Positions 7,595 through 16,268 of a stretch of 64,000 nucleotides of DNA are shown here, one piece after another (the first letter of the stretch is position 1; each line of letters begins with the position of its first letter). The notes under the pieces are model-generated. The model was not told the origin of the DNA, did not search any database, and was given only the letters and a program-made list of their open reading frames with translations. The stretch is from Gloeocapsa sp. PCC 73106 (GTDB lineage: Bacteria; Cyanobacteriota; Cyanobacteriia; Cyanobacteriales; Gloeocapsaceae), in assembly GCF_000332035.1 (NCBI RefSeq), contig NZ_ALVY01000220.1, positions 1 through 64,000 of the forward strand. Direction: 5' to 3'. The translations under genes were made by a program, and so were the position numbers.

Positions 7595-10120
7595 ATGGCC
7601 ACAGTAAATTTAACAGTAAATACAACCACTGATCAGTTTGACGGTAGTGGTAGTAATGGTTTGTCTCTTAGAGAAGCGATCGCTAGCGCTAACGCTAGTC
7701 CTAACGATGACTATATTATTACCTTGAGCGCAGGCTCAATATACAGACTGACTCTAGATGCTACCAATGGAGATGAAAGCGGTAGCGATTTAGATATTTT
7801 TAATGGCGCTAACGTTTCGATTAGAACTGATGGAAGTCTACCCGCGACTATTGACGCTGGTGGATTGTTAGATAGAGATCGCGTTTTTTATGTAAGTCCA
7901 AATAGTACTCTCAATATAGACAATGCGATTATTACTAGGGGAAGTGAAGGGGGTGATGGTGGAGGAATATACATCGATGTCGCTAGTGTCACTCTCACTA
8001 ATGTTATCCTGAGTGAAAATTTTGCCAGTGACGATGGTGGTGCTATTTACAACAATAGTGGAAACTTAGAAATCATTAATAGTAGCCTGAGAAATAACAG
8101 TGCACAAGATGTGGGTGGTGCTATTGATAATAGGAGTGGAAATGCAGTTATTATCAACAGCAGTTTGGAAAATAATAGTGCCAGTAACGTAGGTGGTGCT
8201 ATCTACTCTAGTGGAAACTTAAGAATTACTAGCAGTGCGATTGTCAATAATTTTGCAAATAGACTTGGCGGTGGTATCTATCAGGATTTTAGTAGTTCCA
8301 ATATTATCAATACTACTATCAGTGGTAACCGAGCTAATAGTAGTGGCGGTGGTATTTATCATGCCAATGGAATTTTAAATCTGAACAATGTCACTGTTGC
8401 CGACAATATAGCCGATGTGGATAATCAGGGTGAAGGTGCAGGTGGTGGTATTTACAAGAATTCCGGTACAGTTGACTTAACTAACACTATCGTCGCTCAA
8501 AACTTTGACACTCCCAATAACTCAGGTCCCAATAGTACCTCTCCCGACGTATTCGGTAATTTCTTCGGCAATAGAAACAATCTAATCGGTAACACCGAAG
8601 GATCTTCTGGTTTCGACGGTACAGATTTAGTTAACCTTAACCCTCTACTCGGTGCTTTAAGCAACAACGGTGGCTCTACCCGCACTCACGCTCTGTTGAA
8701 TGGTAGCCGAGCGATTGACGCAGGTAACACTAATATAGTAGCTGAAGATACAGCAGATCTCGATGGCGATAACAACAGAATTGAGCGCATTCCCTTTGAC
8801 CAACGGGGTATAGGATTCGAGCGCGTCGTCGGTTCAATCGTAGATATAGGCGCTTATGAGGTTCAGTCTACCACAAGCCCCCTCGTTTTTGTCACCGTCT
8901 CCCCTAGCAGTGTCACCGAAGATGGCAGCGCTAACCTAGTCTATACTTTCACTCGCACCGGTAATATTGGTGCTCCTCTCAATAACGTCAATATACGAGT
9001 CGGAGGAAGTGCTACCTTTAACAATGACTATACCCAGAATGGAGCTAACTCCTTTAACACTACTGCAGGTACCATCAGTTTTGGAGCGAACCAAGCTACT
9101 AAAACCCTCACCATCGACCCCACTAGAGATACTACAGTAGAACCCAACGAAACCGTAGCTATAACCGTATCCAGTGGTACAGGTTACACCGTAAGTAGTC
9201 CTAGCACCGCGACTGGGACGATTAGCGATGATGACCTAGCTAACGTCAGCGTTACCGTCTCCCCTAGCAGCGTTACCGAAAATGGCAGTACAAACCTAGT
9301 TTATACCTTCAGACGCACCGGTGTGATTAGTAACCCTCTCAATAACGTCAGATATAACGTTGGGGGTACGGGTACATTTAATAACGATTATAACCAGAGT
9401 GGAGCTGCTTCTTTTAGCGGTAGCACCGGAAGTATCAACTTTGCAGCGAATCAAGCGACCAAAACGGTAACTATTGACCCCATTGGAGATACTACGGTAG
9501 AATCAAATGAAACGGTAGTTCTAACTTTAGTCAATGGTACAGGCTATGTTTCTACTAGCCCTACTAGTGCGATAGGAACTATTTCCAACGACGACGCTAG
9601 CGTTAGTGTCACACTCTCTCCTACTAGCGTCAGAGAAGATGGTACTGCTAATCTGGTTTATACCTTCAGACGTACCGGTAATATTAGCAGTCCTCTCAAT
9701 AATGTCAGATTTAACGTCAGTGCTACAGCGACTTTAAACAACGATTACATTCAGAGTGGAGCTGCATCCTTTAATAGTAGTATCGGAAGCATTAATTTTG
9801 GAGCGAATCAATCGAGCAAAACAGTAACTATCAATCCTACCGCGGATACCAGAGTAGAACCCAATGAAACTATCAGACTCGCTCTCGTCAACGGGACTGG
9901 CTACACTATATCTGGTTCTACTAGTGCGACAGGAACAATTATCAATGATGATGCGAGTAATAACAGTTTGATGTCTATCATCGAAGACTTGACGGAAAGC
10001 ATTCCGAATTTATCTCCTTCCTTGGGATTTAGTGCTGATTTAACCTCCCGTAGCGTTACCACAGATTTAAGCGCAGATTTGATCGCTTTGGGTAACCCTG
10101 AAGTTGGAGCGATTTTCTAA
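7595..10120 (+). CDS. beta-helix and Calx-beta repeat surface protein, copy 1
   Basis: An 841-residue probable secreted or surface protein. Residues about 1-425 form a right-handed parallel beta-helix (pectate-lyase-like) of the choice-of-anchor-Q type: start VNLTVNTTTDQFDGSG, LSLREAI, many GGGIYNNSG-like coils, and the closing DIGAYEVQ. Three Calx-beta domains follow (about 429-547, 548-667, 668-785), each with SPSSVTEDGSANLVYTFTRTG-like starts and a closing TISDDD; such domains usually bind calcium. A 55-residue tail ends in GNPEVGAIF. There is no N-terminal signal peptide, so type I secretion through the C-terminus is a reasonable inference. A near-copy follows 274 bp downstream. Confidence 0.85.
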   Translation: MATVNLTVNTTTDQFDGSGSNGLSLREAIASANASPNDDYIITLSAGSIYRLTLDATNGDESGSDLDIFNGANVSIRTDGSLPATIDAGGLLDRDRVFYVSPNSTLNIDNAIITRGSEGGDGGGIYIDVASVTLTNVILSENFASDDGGAIYNNSGNLEIINSSLRNNSAQDVGGAIDNRSGNAVIINSSLENNSASNVGGAIYSSGNLRITSSAIVNNFANRLGGGIYQDFSSSNIINTTISGNRANSSGGGIYHANGILNLNNVTVADNIADVDNQGEGAGGGIYKNSGTVDLTNTIVAQNFDTPNNSGPNSTSPDVFGNFFGNRNNLIGNTEGSSGFDGTDLVNLNPLLGALSNNGGSTRTHALLNGSRAIDAGNTNIVAEDTADLDGDNNRIERIPFDQRGIGFERVVGSIVDIGAYEVQSTTSPLVFVTVSPSSVTEDGSANLVYTFTRTGNIGAPLNNVNIRVGGSATFNNDYTQNGANSFNTTAGTISFGANQATKTLTIDPTRDTTVEPNETVAITVSSGTGYTVSSPSTATGTISDDDLANVSVTVSPSSVTENGSTNLVYTFRRTGVISNPLNNVRYNVGGTGTFNNDYNQSGAASFSGSTGSINFAANQATKTVTIDPIGDTTVESNETVVLTLVNGTGYVSTSPTSAIGTISNDDASVSVTLSPTSVREDGTANLVYTFRRTGNISSPLNNVRFNVSATATLNNDYIQSGAASFNSSIGSINFGANQSSKTVTINPTADTRVEPNETIRLALVNGTGYTISGSTSATGTIINDDASNNSLMSIIEDLTESIPNLSPSLGFSADLTSRSVTTDLSADLIALGNPEVGAIF

Positions 10121-10138
10121 ACATTACACTTCTGTTCC

Positions 10139-10165
10139 TATCCCGGGGTTTTAAACTTCGGGATA
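10139..10165 (+). terminator. hairpin downstream of the first Calx-beta gene
   Basis: TATCCCG (10139-10145) pairs with CGGGATA (10159-10165) around a 13-base AT-rich loop, starting 19 bp after the stop codon. There is no U-run, so it may stabilise the 3' end rather than terminate. The same hairpin follows the second copy. Confidence 0.5.
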
Positions 10166-10211
10166 ATTTCCTCAAAGAAACCTAGATCAAGTCCGGGTAA
10201 ATACTTATACG

Positions 10212-10313
10212 CGCATTCAAAGCTTAACTCTAATCCAACTAGAAGACTTAGGGGAAGCATTACTGGATTTTCAACAAGAATCTGATTTAATCAGTTGGTT
10301 GTCTAGTATGTAA
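10212..10313 (+). pseudogene. 3'-terminal fragment of an Rpn/DUF4351 gene, copy 2
   Basis: Thirty-three codons, RIQSLTLIQLEDLGEALLD continuing to ISWLSSM and a stop, match the last 34 residues of the Rpn-family gene at 13058-13624. The fragment starts abruptly after the shared sequence TACTTATAC (ending 10210). Downstream of the second Calx-beta gene the same TACTTATAC is followed by unrelated sequence, so this is a duplication or deletion junction. Confidence 0.8.
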
Positions 10314-10394
10314 AAAAGATTATAACAAGATCAATTTTTCTTAAGTAAAACATATTACAATAAGATGGTTGACCAAGAGTAATCAGAACAAGTT

Positions 10395-12890
10395 ATGGCC
10401 ACAGTAAATTTAACAGTAAATACAACTACTGATCAGTTTGACGGTAGTGGTAGTAATGGTTTGTCTCTCAGAGAAGCGATCGCCAGAGCTAACGCTAATC
10501 CTAACGATGACTATATCATTACTTTGAGCGCAGGCTCAATATACAGACTGACTCTAGATGCTACCAATGGAGATGAAAGCGGTAGCGATTTAGATATTTT
10601 AAATGGCGCTAACGTTACGATTACAACTAATGGAACTCAACCAGCAACCATCGACGCAGGAAGCTTATTCAACCCCGATCGAAACTTATTCAACCCCGAT
10701 CGCGTTTTTTTTGTAAGTCCAGATAGTACTCTCAATATAGACAATGCGATTATCACTAGGGGGAGTGCAGGTAATGGTGGAGGAATATACAACGAGCGCG
10801 GTAGTGTCACCCTCACTAATGTTACCCTAAGTGAAAACGTTGCTAGTAGTTCTGGTGGTGGGATTTACAACGTTCAGGGAAACTTGGTAATTGTCAATAG
10901 TACTTTAGAAAATAACTCTTCTGATTCCTCCTTTAGCAGCAGCGGTGGCGGTATCTATACATCAAGCGGAAACGTATTAATCGTTAACAGTGCAATTGTC
11001 AACAATTCTGCCTTGGGTTCATCATTTAGTGACGGTGGGGGAATTTTAAATGATAATAGTCGCTCCACTCTCATAAATACTACTGTTAGTGGTAACAGAG
11101 TTGATAATGTAGGTGGAGGCATTTCAAACATTTATGGAGTATTAACGCTTAGTAATACTACTATTACAAATAATACAGCCGATGCAGATAGTAATGGGAG
11201 TGGTGGTGGCGGTGGTATTTACAATAATTCTGGTACGGTTGATTTAAGCAACACTATCATCGCTGAAAACTTTGATAGTCCCAACAACGTCGGTTCAAAT
11301 AGCACTTCTCCTGACGCATTCGGTAGTTTCCTGGGCGATAATAATAACCTAATCGGTGATACCGATGGCGCTTCTGGTTTTGGGGGTACAGATTTAGTTA
11401 ATGTTGACCCTCTACTTGCTTCCCTCTCTAACAACGGTGGTCCTACTCGCACTCACGCTCTGCTGAACGGTAGTCGAGCCATTGACTTAGGTAACACTTC
11501 ATTACTGTATGAAGATATAGCAGACCTAGACGGTGATAACAACAGAATTGAGCGCATTCCCTTTGACCAGAGGGGTATCGGATTTAATCGTGTCGTTGGG
11601 TCCAGAGTAGATATAGGTGCTTATGAGTTTCAGTTTACCACAAGTAGTACCCTTGTTTTCGTCACCGTTTCTCCTAGCAGTGTTATTGAAAGTGACAGCG
11701 CTAATCTGGTTTACACTTTCAGTCGCAGCGGTGATATTAGTCGTCCTCTCAATAACGTTAATATAGGAGTCGGGGGAAGTGCGATCTTTAACAATGACTA
11801 TACTCAGAGTGGAGCTAACTCCTTTAACACTACTGCAGGTACCATCAGTTTTAGAGCCAACCAAGGGACCAAAACCTTAACCATTGATCCCACTGGTGAT
11901 ACTACGGTAGAACTCAACGAAACCGTAGCTATAAGCGTAACTAGTGGAACAGGTTACACCGTAAGTAGTCCGAGTACAGCGACTGGGATGATTAGCGACG
12001 ACGGCCGAGCTAATGTCAGCGTTACCGTCTCCCCTAGTAGCGTCACCGAAGATGGCAGTGTAAACCTCGTTTATACCTTCACACGCAATGGGAATATCAG
12101 TAGTGCTCTCACTAACGTCAGATTTAACGTTGGGGGTACAGGGAGGTTTAGTAGCGATTATTACCAGAGTGGAGCTAGTTCTTTTAGCGGTAGCAGCGGA
12201 ATTATTAATTTTCTAGAGAATCAATCCAGCAAAACCGTAACTATTGACCCCATTGGAGATATGACGGGAGAGCTCAATGAAACGGTAGCTCTAACTCTAG
12301 TCGATGGGACAGGGTATATTTCTACTAGTCCTACTAGTGCGATAGGAACAATTACAAACGATGATACTACAGTTGGTGTCGCACTCTCTCCTACTAGCGT
12401 CAGAGAAGATGGTAGTAGTAACCTGGTTTATACCTTCACACGTACCGGTAATATCAGCAGTCCTCTCAACAACGTCAGATTTAACATCAGTGGTACAGCG
12501 ACTTTCAACAATGACTATATCCAAAGTGGAGCTGCGTCTTTTAGTAATAGTTCTGGAAGCATCAATTTTGGAGCGAATCAATCGACTAAAACCTTAACTA
12601 TCAATCCTACCGCAGATAGTATCGTAGAACCCAATGAAACTATCAGACTCGCTCTAGTCAGTGGTACCACCTACACTATACCTGGTGCTACAAGTATTAC
12701 GGGACTGATTACCAATGATGATACTAGTCCTAACAGTTTGATTGCTATTACCAAAGATTTGACGGAAAGCATTCCGAATTTATCTGCTTCCTTGGGAGTT
12801 AGTACTGATTTAATCTCCAGTAATGTTACCAAAGATTTAAGTGCAGATTTGATCGCTTTGGGGAACCCTGAAGTTGGGGCGATTTTCTAA
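10395..12890 (+). CDS. beta-helix and Calx-beta repeat surface protein, copy 2
   Basis: An 831-residue paralogue of the preceding gene with the same order: beta-helix (about 1-415), three Calx-beta domains (about 416-775) and a conserved C-terminal tail ending GNPEVGAIF. The first 60 or so codons and the tail are almost identical to copy 1; the beta-helix middle is the most divergent, with different coil lengths. A local 21-bp tandem duplication gives LFNPDRNLFNPDR at about residues 94-106, where copy 1 has a single DRDR. Both frames are intact, so both copies are probably expressed. Adhesion, matrix or calcium-dependent surface roles are inferred from the domains only. Confidence 0.85.
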   Translation: MATVNLTVNTTTDQFDGSGSNGLSLREAIARANANPNDDYIITLSAGSIYRLTLDATNGDESGSDLDILNGANVTITTNGTQPATIDAGSLFNPDRNLFNPDRVFFVSPDSTLNIDNAIITRGSAGNGGGIYNERGSVTLTNVTLSENVASSSGGGIYNVQGNLVIVNSTLENNSSDSSFSSSGGGIYTSSGNVLIVNSAIVNNSALGSSFSDGGGILNDNSRSTLINTTVSGNRVDNVGGGISNIYGVLTLSNTTITNNTADADSNGSGGGGGIYNNSGTVDLSNTIIAENFDSPNNVGSNSTSPDAFGSFLGDNNNLIGDTDGASGFGGTDLVNVDPLLASLSNNGGPTRTHALLNGSRAIDLGNTSLLYEDIADLDGDNNRIERIPFDQRGIGFNRVVGSRVDIGAYEFQFTTSSTLVFVTVSPSSVIESDSANLVYTFSRSGDISRPLNNVNIGVGGSAIFNNDYTQSGANSFNTTAGTISFRANQGTKTLTIDPTGDTTVELNETVAISVTSGTGYTVSSPSTATGMISDDGRANVSVTVSPSSVTEDGSVNLVYTFTRNGNISSALTNVRFNVGGTGRFSSDYYQSGASSFSGSSGIINFLENQSSKTVTIDPIGDMTGELNETVALTLVDGTGYISTSPTSAIGTITNDDTTVGVALSPTSVREDGSSNLVYTFTRTGNISSPLNNVRFNISGTATFNNDYIQSGAASFSNSSGSINFGANQSTKTLTINPTADSIVEPNETIRLALVSGTTYTIPGATSITGLITNDDTSPNSLIAITKDLTESIPNLSASLGVSTDLISSNVTKDLSADLIALGNPEVGAIF

Positions 12891-12908
12891 ACATTACATC
12901 TCTGTTCC

Positions 12909-12935
12909 TATCCCGGGGTTTTAAACTTCGGGATA
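12909..12935 (+). terminator. hairpin downstream of the second Calx-beta gene
   Basis: TATCCCG (12909-12915) and CGGGATA (12929-12935), the duplicate of the hairpin at 10139-10165, again 19 bp after the stop. Its conservation in both copies argues that it is functional. Confidence 0.5.
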
Positions 12936-13057
12936 ATTTCTTCAAAGAAACCTAGATCAAGTCCGGGTAAATACTTATACATAAAGGTGAGTAGGGGTAA
13001 AGGGGAAGGGGTAAAAATCTAGTCTGCCTAGTCTCTCCCCACTCTCCACACAAGCCC

Positions 13058-13624
13058 AGTCAGAACGCTTTAGTGTATCAAAACTATTTCAACTTAGAGA
13101 ATACCAACCATCGCTTTGAGGTAATTAGACTCTGGGAAGTACCAAGTACAGAATTGTTAGAATATAAAGGCTTGTATCCCTTAGTTACTTTGGGAAAAAG
13201 CGATAATCCCCTAGAAACCCTAAAGCAAGTAGCCCAAAAAATTGAAGCGATTAGCCTGACTCAGGAAAGAAGTAATGTAGCTGCTGCAACTTCGGTGTTA
13301 GCGGGATTAGTTTTAGATAAAACCATCATCAGAGGATTACTAAGAGAGGAAATTATGAAGGAATCGGTGATTTACCAAGATATTAAAGCTCAGGGTGAAG
13401 CTGAGGGTTTAGCGAAGGGTCGCCTTGAAGGGGAAGCTGAGGGTAAAACCAAAGAAGCCCTGATCTTAATTCTACGCTTACTCAATCGCAAATTTCAAAG
13501 CATTACCCCGGAAATAGAACAGCGCATTCAAAGCTTAACCCTCACTCAATTAGAAGACTTAGGAGAAGCATTATTAGATTTTCAACAGAAAGCTGATTTA
13601 ATTAGTTGGTTGTCTAACCGATAA
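13058..13624 (+). pseudogene. 5'-truncated Rpn family recombination-promoting nuclease/transposase-like gene with DUF4351
   Basis: The frame resembles the C-terminal two thirds of Rpn (PD-(D/E)XK-type, YhgA-like) proteins: ALVYQNYF, FEVIRLWEVP, GLYPLVTL, a charged EGEAEGKTKEAL stretch, and the C-terminal DUF4351 (LILRLLNRKFQSITPEIEQR). Family members begin about 110 residues earlier with MYDNVCKFLAE, which is missing here; upstream of about 13058 the sequence is non-coding. A GTG at 13073 could start translation, but the nuclease core would be incomplete. It shares its tail with the fragments at 7462 and 10212. Confidence 0.7.
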
Positions 13625-13626
13625 AT

Positions 13627-13668
13627 ATGTACGATAACGTCTGCAAGTTTTTAGCCGAATCCTATTAA
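13627..13668 (+). pseudogene. 5'-terminal stub of an Rpn-family gene
   Basis: Fourteen codons, MYDNVCKFLAESY and a stop, start two bases after the stop of the truncated Rpn gene. This is the typical start of cyanobacterial Rpn/DUF4351 proteins. A second Rpn copy therefore once lay in tandem here and has been deleted down to its start. The modA gene begins 16 bp after it. Confidence 0.6.
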
Positions 13669-13684
13669 TCTAAATAGAAGAGAT

Positions 13685-14458
13685 ATGAAAAAAAGCATTA
13701 TTTATTATATAATGCTCCCAATCATTGCATCAATATGCACGTTATTATTATCAACACAAGCTCAAATTCAGGACGAATTAATAATATCCGCAGCAGCGAG
13801 TTTAAAAGGTGCACTCGAGGCAATTGAGCTAACTTATCAACAGAAAAAACCAGAGATAAGTATAATTTATAATTTTGGTGCTTCGGGCTCTTTGCAACAA
13901 CAAATAGAACAGGGTGCGCCAGTAGATATATTTGTTTCAGCCGCCTCTCAACAAATGGACGCTTTAGAATCAAAAGATTTATTAATAGAAGGAACTCGCC
14001 GAAATTTATTAAGTAATAAGATAGTATTAATTACTCCAGTTAATATAACTGATATTTCTGGCTTTGAAGACTTAACTAAACCAGAAATTGAAACCATCGC
14101 TCTAGGAGAACCGAGAAGTGTTCCCGCTGGAAAATATGCCACCGAAGTGTTTAATTTTTATGGTATTTTAGGAGATATACAAAATAAATTTATTTACGGT
14201 AATAACGTTTCCCAAGTATTAACCTATGTAGACACAGAAAATGTAGACGCTGGGATGGTTTTTTTAACTGATGCTAAAACGAGTAAAAAAGTAAAAATCG
14301 TCGCTACAGCACCATCGGAATCTCATACACCGATAATTTACCCGATCGCGCTAATTAAAGGCTCTCAACAAGTAAAAATTGCCAAAGAATTTATTGAGTT
14401 TTTAGCGAGTAATGAAGGACAAATGATCTTCGATAAATATGGCTTTCAAAGATTATGA
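13685..14458 (+). CDS. modA: molybdate ABC transporter substrate-binding protein
   Basis: A 257-residue periplasmic oxyanion-binding protein. A signal peptide covers about residues 1-28 (MKKSIIYYIMLPIIASICT). The mature part has the ModA hallmarks ISAAASLKGALEAI, NFGASGSLQQQIEQGAPVD and FVSAASQQMD, then LGEPRSVPAGKYA and the ending GQMIFDKYGF. It captures molybdate (or tungstate) for the ModBC permease. The 4-bp ATGA overlap with the next gene shows an operon. Confidence 0.95.
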   Translation: MKKSIIYYIMLPIIASICTLLLSTQAQIQDELIISAAASLKGALEAIELTYQQKKPEISIIYNFGASGSLQQQIEQGAPVDIFVSAASQQMDALESKDLLIEGTRRNLLSNKIVLITPVNITDISGFEDLTKPEIETIALGEPRSVPAGKYATEVFNFYGILGDIQNKFIYGNNVSQVLTYVDTENVDAGMVFLTDAKTSKKVKIVATAPSESHTPIIYPIALIKGSQQVKIAKEFIEFLASNEGQMIFDKYGFQRL

Positions 14459-16260
14459 TCTCTAAACTTTCTCCTCTATGGATTTCCCTACAAGTTTCCT
14501 TTTTAGCTACAGTAATCGCTTTTTTTATAGGAATTTCTGTCGCTTACTGGATGTATAGATATAAAGGAAAAGCCAAAGGAATTCTAGACGGAATTTTTAC
14601 CCTTCCTTTGGTGTTACCTCCCACAGTAGTAGGGTTTTTACTATTACTATTGTTGGGCAGAAATAGTCCTTTAGGGAGGTTGTTAATGGAAGTTGGGGTG
14701 AGAGTCATTTTTACCTGGAAAGGAGCTGTAATCGCTTCTACAGTGGTAGCATTTCCCCTGATGTATAAGACGGTTTTGGGAGCATTTGAACAAATTGATT
14801 TAGACTTAATTAACGCGGCTTGTACTTTGGGTGCTAATAGTAAGCGTCTTTTTTGGCAAATACTATTACCTTTAGGATGGCGAGGGGTTGTAGCTGGGGT
14901 TATTTTAGCCTTTGCTAGGTCTTTAGGAGAATTTGGGGCTACTTTAATGTTAGCGGGAAATATTCCAGGTAGAACGAGAACTATGCCCATTGCTATTTTC
15001 TCAGCTGCAGAAGCAGGAGATATGCAAGAAGCGTTAGGATGGGTTTTAGTGATGATTACTATTGCCTTAGGCGCGATCGCTCTTATTAATTATTATTCTA
15101 ACTCTAAAAGTGTCAGTCCTTGGTCATCTCTAATAGGGTATTGGATTACAAATCGCCCGGGAAGAATTAATCAGTTTCCCTTAACAGAAAACAAAGGTTT
15201 ATTATTTGAACTAGAGAAAAACCTATTTAATTTTGAGCTAAAAGTAGCCTTGAATCATAATAACAGTCCCTTAGGAATTTTGGGTGCTTCCGGCTCAGGT
15301 AAAAGTATGACTCTCAAATGTTTAATGGGGCTAGAAAAACCAGATCGGGGGAGAATTGTACTGAATGGTCGAGTTCTTTTTGATTCCAAACACAATATTA
15401 ATATACCTTGTTATCATCGCCGCATTGGTGTTGTTTTTCAAAATTATGCTTTATTTCCTCATTTAACCGTGGCTCAAAATATTGGTTTTGGTTTACAGGA
15501 TTTAGCTAAACAAAAAAGGAGCGATCGCCTTAAAAACCTGATTGATTTAGTTAAGTTAGACGGTTTAGAAAATCGCTATCCCTATCAACTTTCAGGAGGA
15601 CAACAGCAAAGGGTAGCTTTAGCTAGAGCTTTAGCGATTGAACCCGAAGCTTTACTATTTGATGAAGCTCTTTCTGCACTAGATACCTACCTACGCTATC
15701 AGATTGAACAGACGTTAATAGATGTTTTATCTACTTACAATGGTGTCTGTTTATTTGTTACCCATAAACTAGAAGAAGCCTATCGAATTTGTGATAAGTT
15801 AGTGGTGTTGAGTGAAGGGAAAATAGTGCAACGAGGGCGCAAAGAAGAGATCTTTGAACGTCCTTCTAGTCTGATAGTAGCCAAAGTAACAGAATGCAAG
15901 AACTTTTCTGGTGCTATTGAGATTGACGCTCAAACTATCAAAGCTGTAGATTGGGATTGCCAACTGAGTATCATTGAGTCTATTCCCTCTGGTTTGAACT
16001 ATGTAGGAATCAGGGCTCATCACTTAAGCATTGTTGAGCATTCTCAAGATAATAATACTTTCTTATGTTGGTTAGCAGGAATTAGTGAGACGCAACATCG
16101 GACGACTTTATACTTAAAATTACATCGACCTCCTAAGCATAAAAAAGATTATCATCTTCAGGGAGAAATTTATAAACAAACTTGGGAAAAGTTAAAGAAT
16201 CGTTCTCAACCGTGGCACGTTTTTCTGGATCCTCTACGATTATTTATGATGGAAAAATAG
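14455..16260 (+). CDS. modBC: ModBC fusion: molybdate ABC permease and ATPase in one protein
   Basis: A 601-residue fusion. Residues about 1-225 are the ModB permease, with about five membrane helices and the coupling loop INAACTLGANSKRLFWQILL. Residues about 240-480 are the ModC ATPase: Walker A GASGSGKS, signature LSGGQQQRVALARAL, Walker B LLFDEALSALD and the H-loop histidine in FVTHKLEEA. The last 110 residues stand where ModC has a molybdate-sensing Mop/TOBE domain, but this region is poorly recognisable. ModBC fusions are known from several cyanobacteria. With modA it forms a complete importer for nitrate reductase and other molybdoenzymes. Confidence 0.92.
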   Translation: MISKLSPLWISLQVSFLATVIAFFIGISVAYWMYRYKGKAKGILDGIFTLPLVLPPTVVGFLLLLLLGRNSPLGRLLMEVGVRVIFTWKGAVIASTVVAFPLMYKTVLGAFEQIDLDLINAACTLGANSKRLFWQILLPLGWRGVVAGVILAFARSLGEFGATLMLAGNIPGRTRTMPIAIFSAAEAGDMQEALGWVLVMITIALGAIALINYYSNSKSVSPWSSLIGYWITNRPGRINQFPLTENKGLLFELEKNLFNFELKVALNHNNSPLGILGASGSGKSMTLKCLMGLEKPDRGRIVLNGRVLFDSKHNINIPCYHRRIGVVFQNYALFPHLTVAQNIGFGLQDLAKQKRSDRLKNLIDLVKLDGLENRYPYQLSGGQQQRVALARALAIEPEALLFDEALSALDTYLRYQIEQTLIDVLSTYNGVCLFVTHKLEEAYRICDKLVVLSEGKIVQRGRKEEIFERPSSLIVAKVTECKNFSGAIEIDAQTIKAVDWDCQLSIIESIPSGLNYVGIRAHHLSIVEHSQDNNTFLCWLAGISETQHRTTLYLKLHRPPKHKKDYHLQGEIYKQTWEKLKNRSQPWHVFLDPLRLFMMEK

Positions 16261-16268
16261 TTTTTTGC

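Larger units (their letters stand above)
7462..12979 (+). repeat. tandem duplication unit of about 2.8 kb
   Basis: The order Rpn tail, leader, Calx-beta gene, hairpin, TACTTATAC occurs twice: 7462 to 10210 and 10263 to 12979. The two gene starts are 2800 bp apart. Homology covers the 5' leader and about 90 bp of 3' flank, which shows duplication of a whole transcription unit rather than of the coding sequence alone. The copies have since diverged mainly in the beta-helix part. Confidence 0.85.

Noticed and set aside
12297-12597. Opposing frames inside the second Calx-beta gene
   Set aside because: They arise from the Ser/Thr-rich repeats of the real gene and have no ribosome site or family character.
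13073-13624. Functional Rpn nuclease starting at GTG 13073
   Set aside because: The N-terminal nuclease core is missing and the sequence just upstream of the homology is non-coding, so truncation is the better reading.
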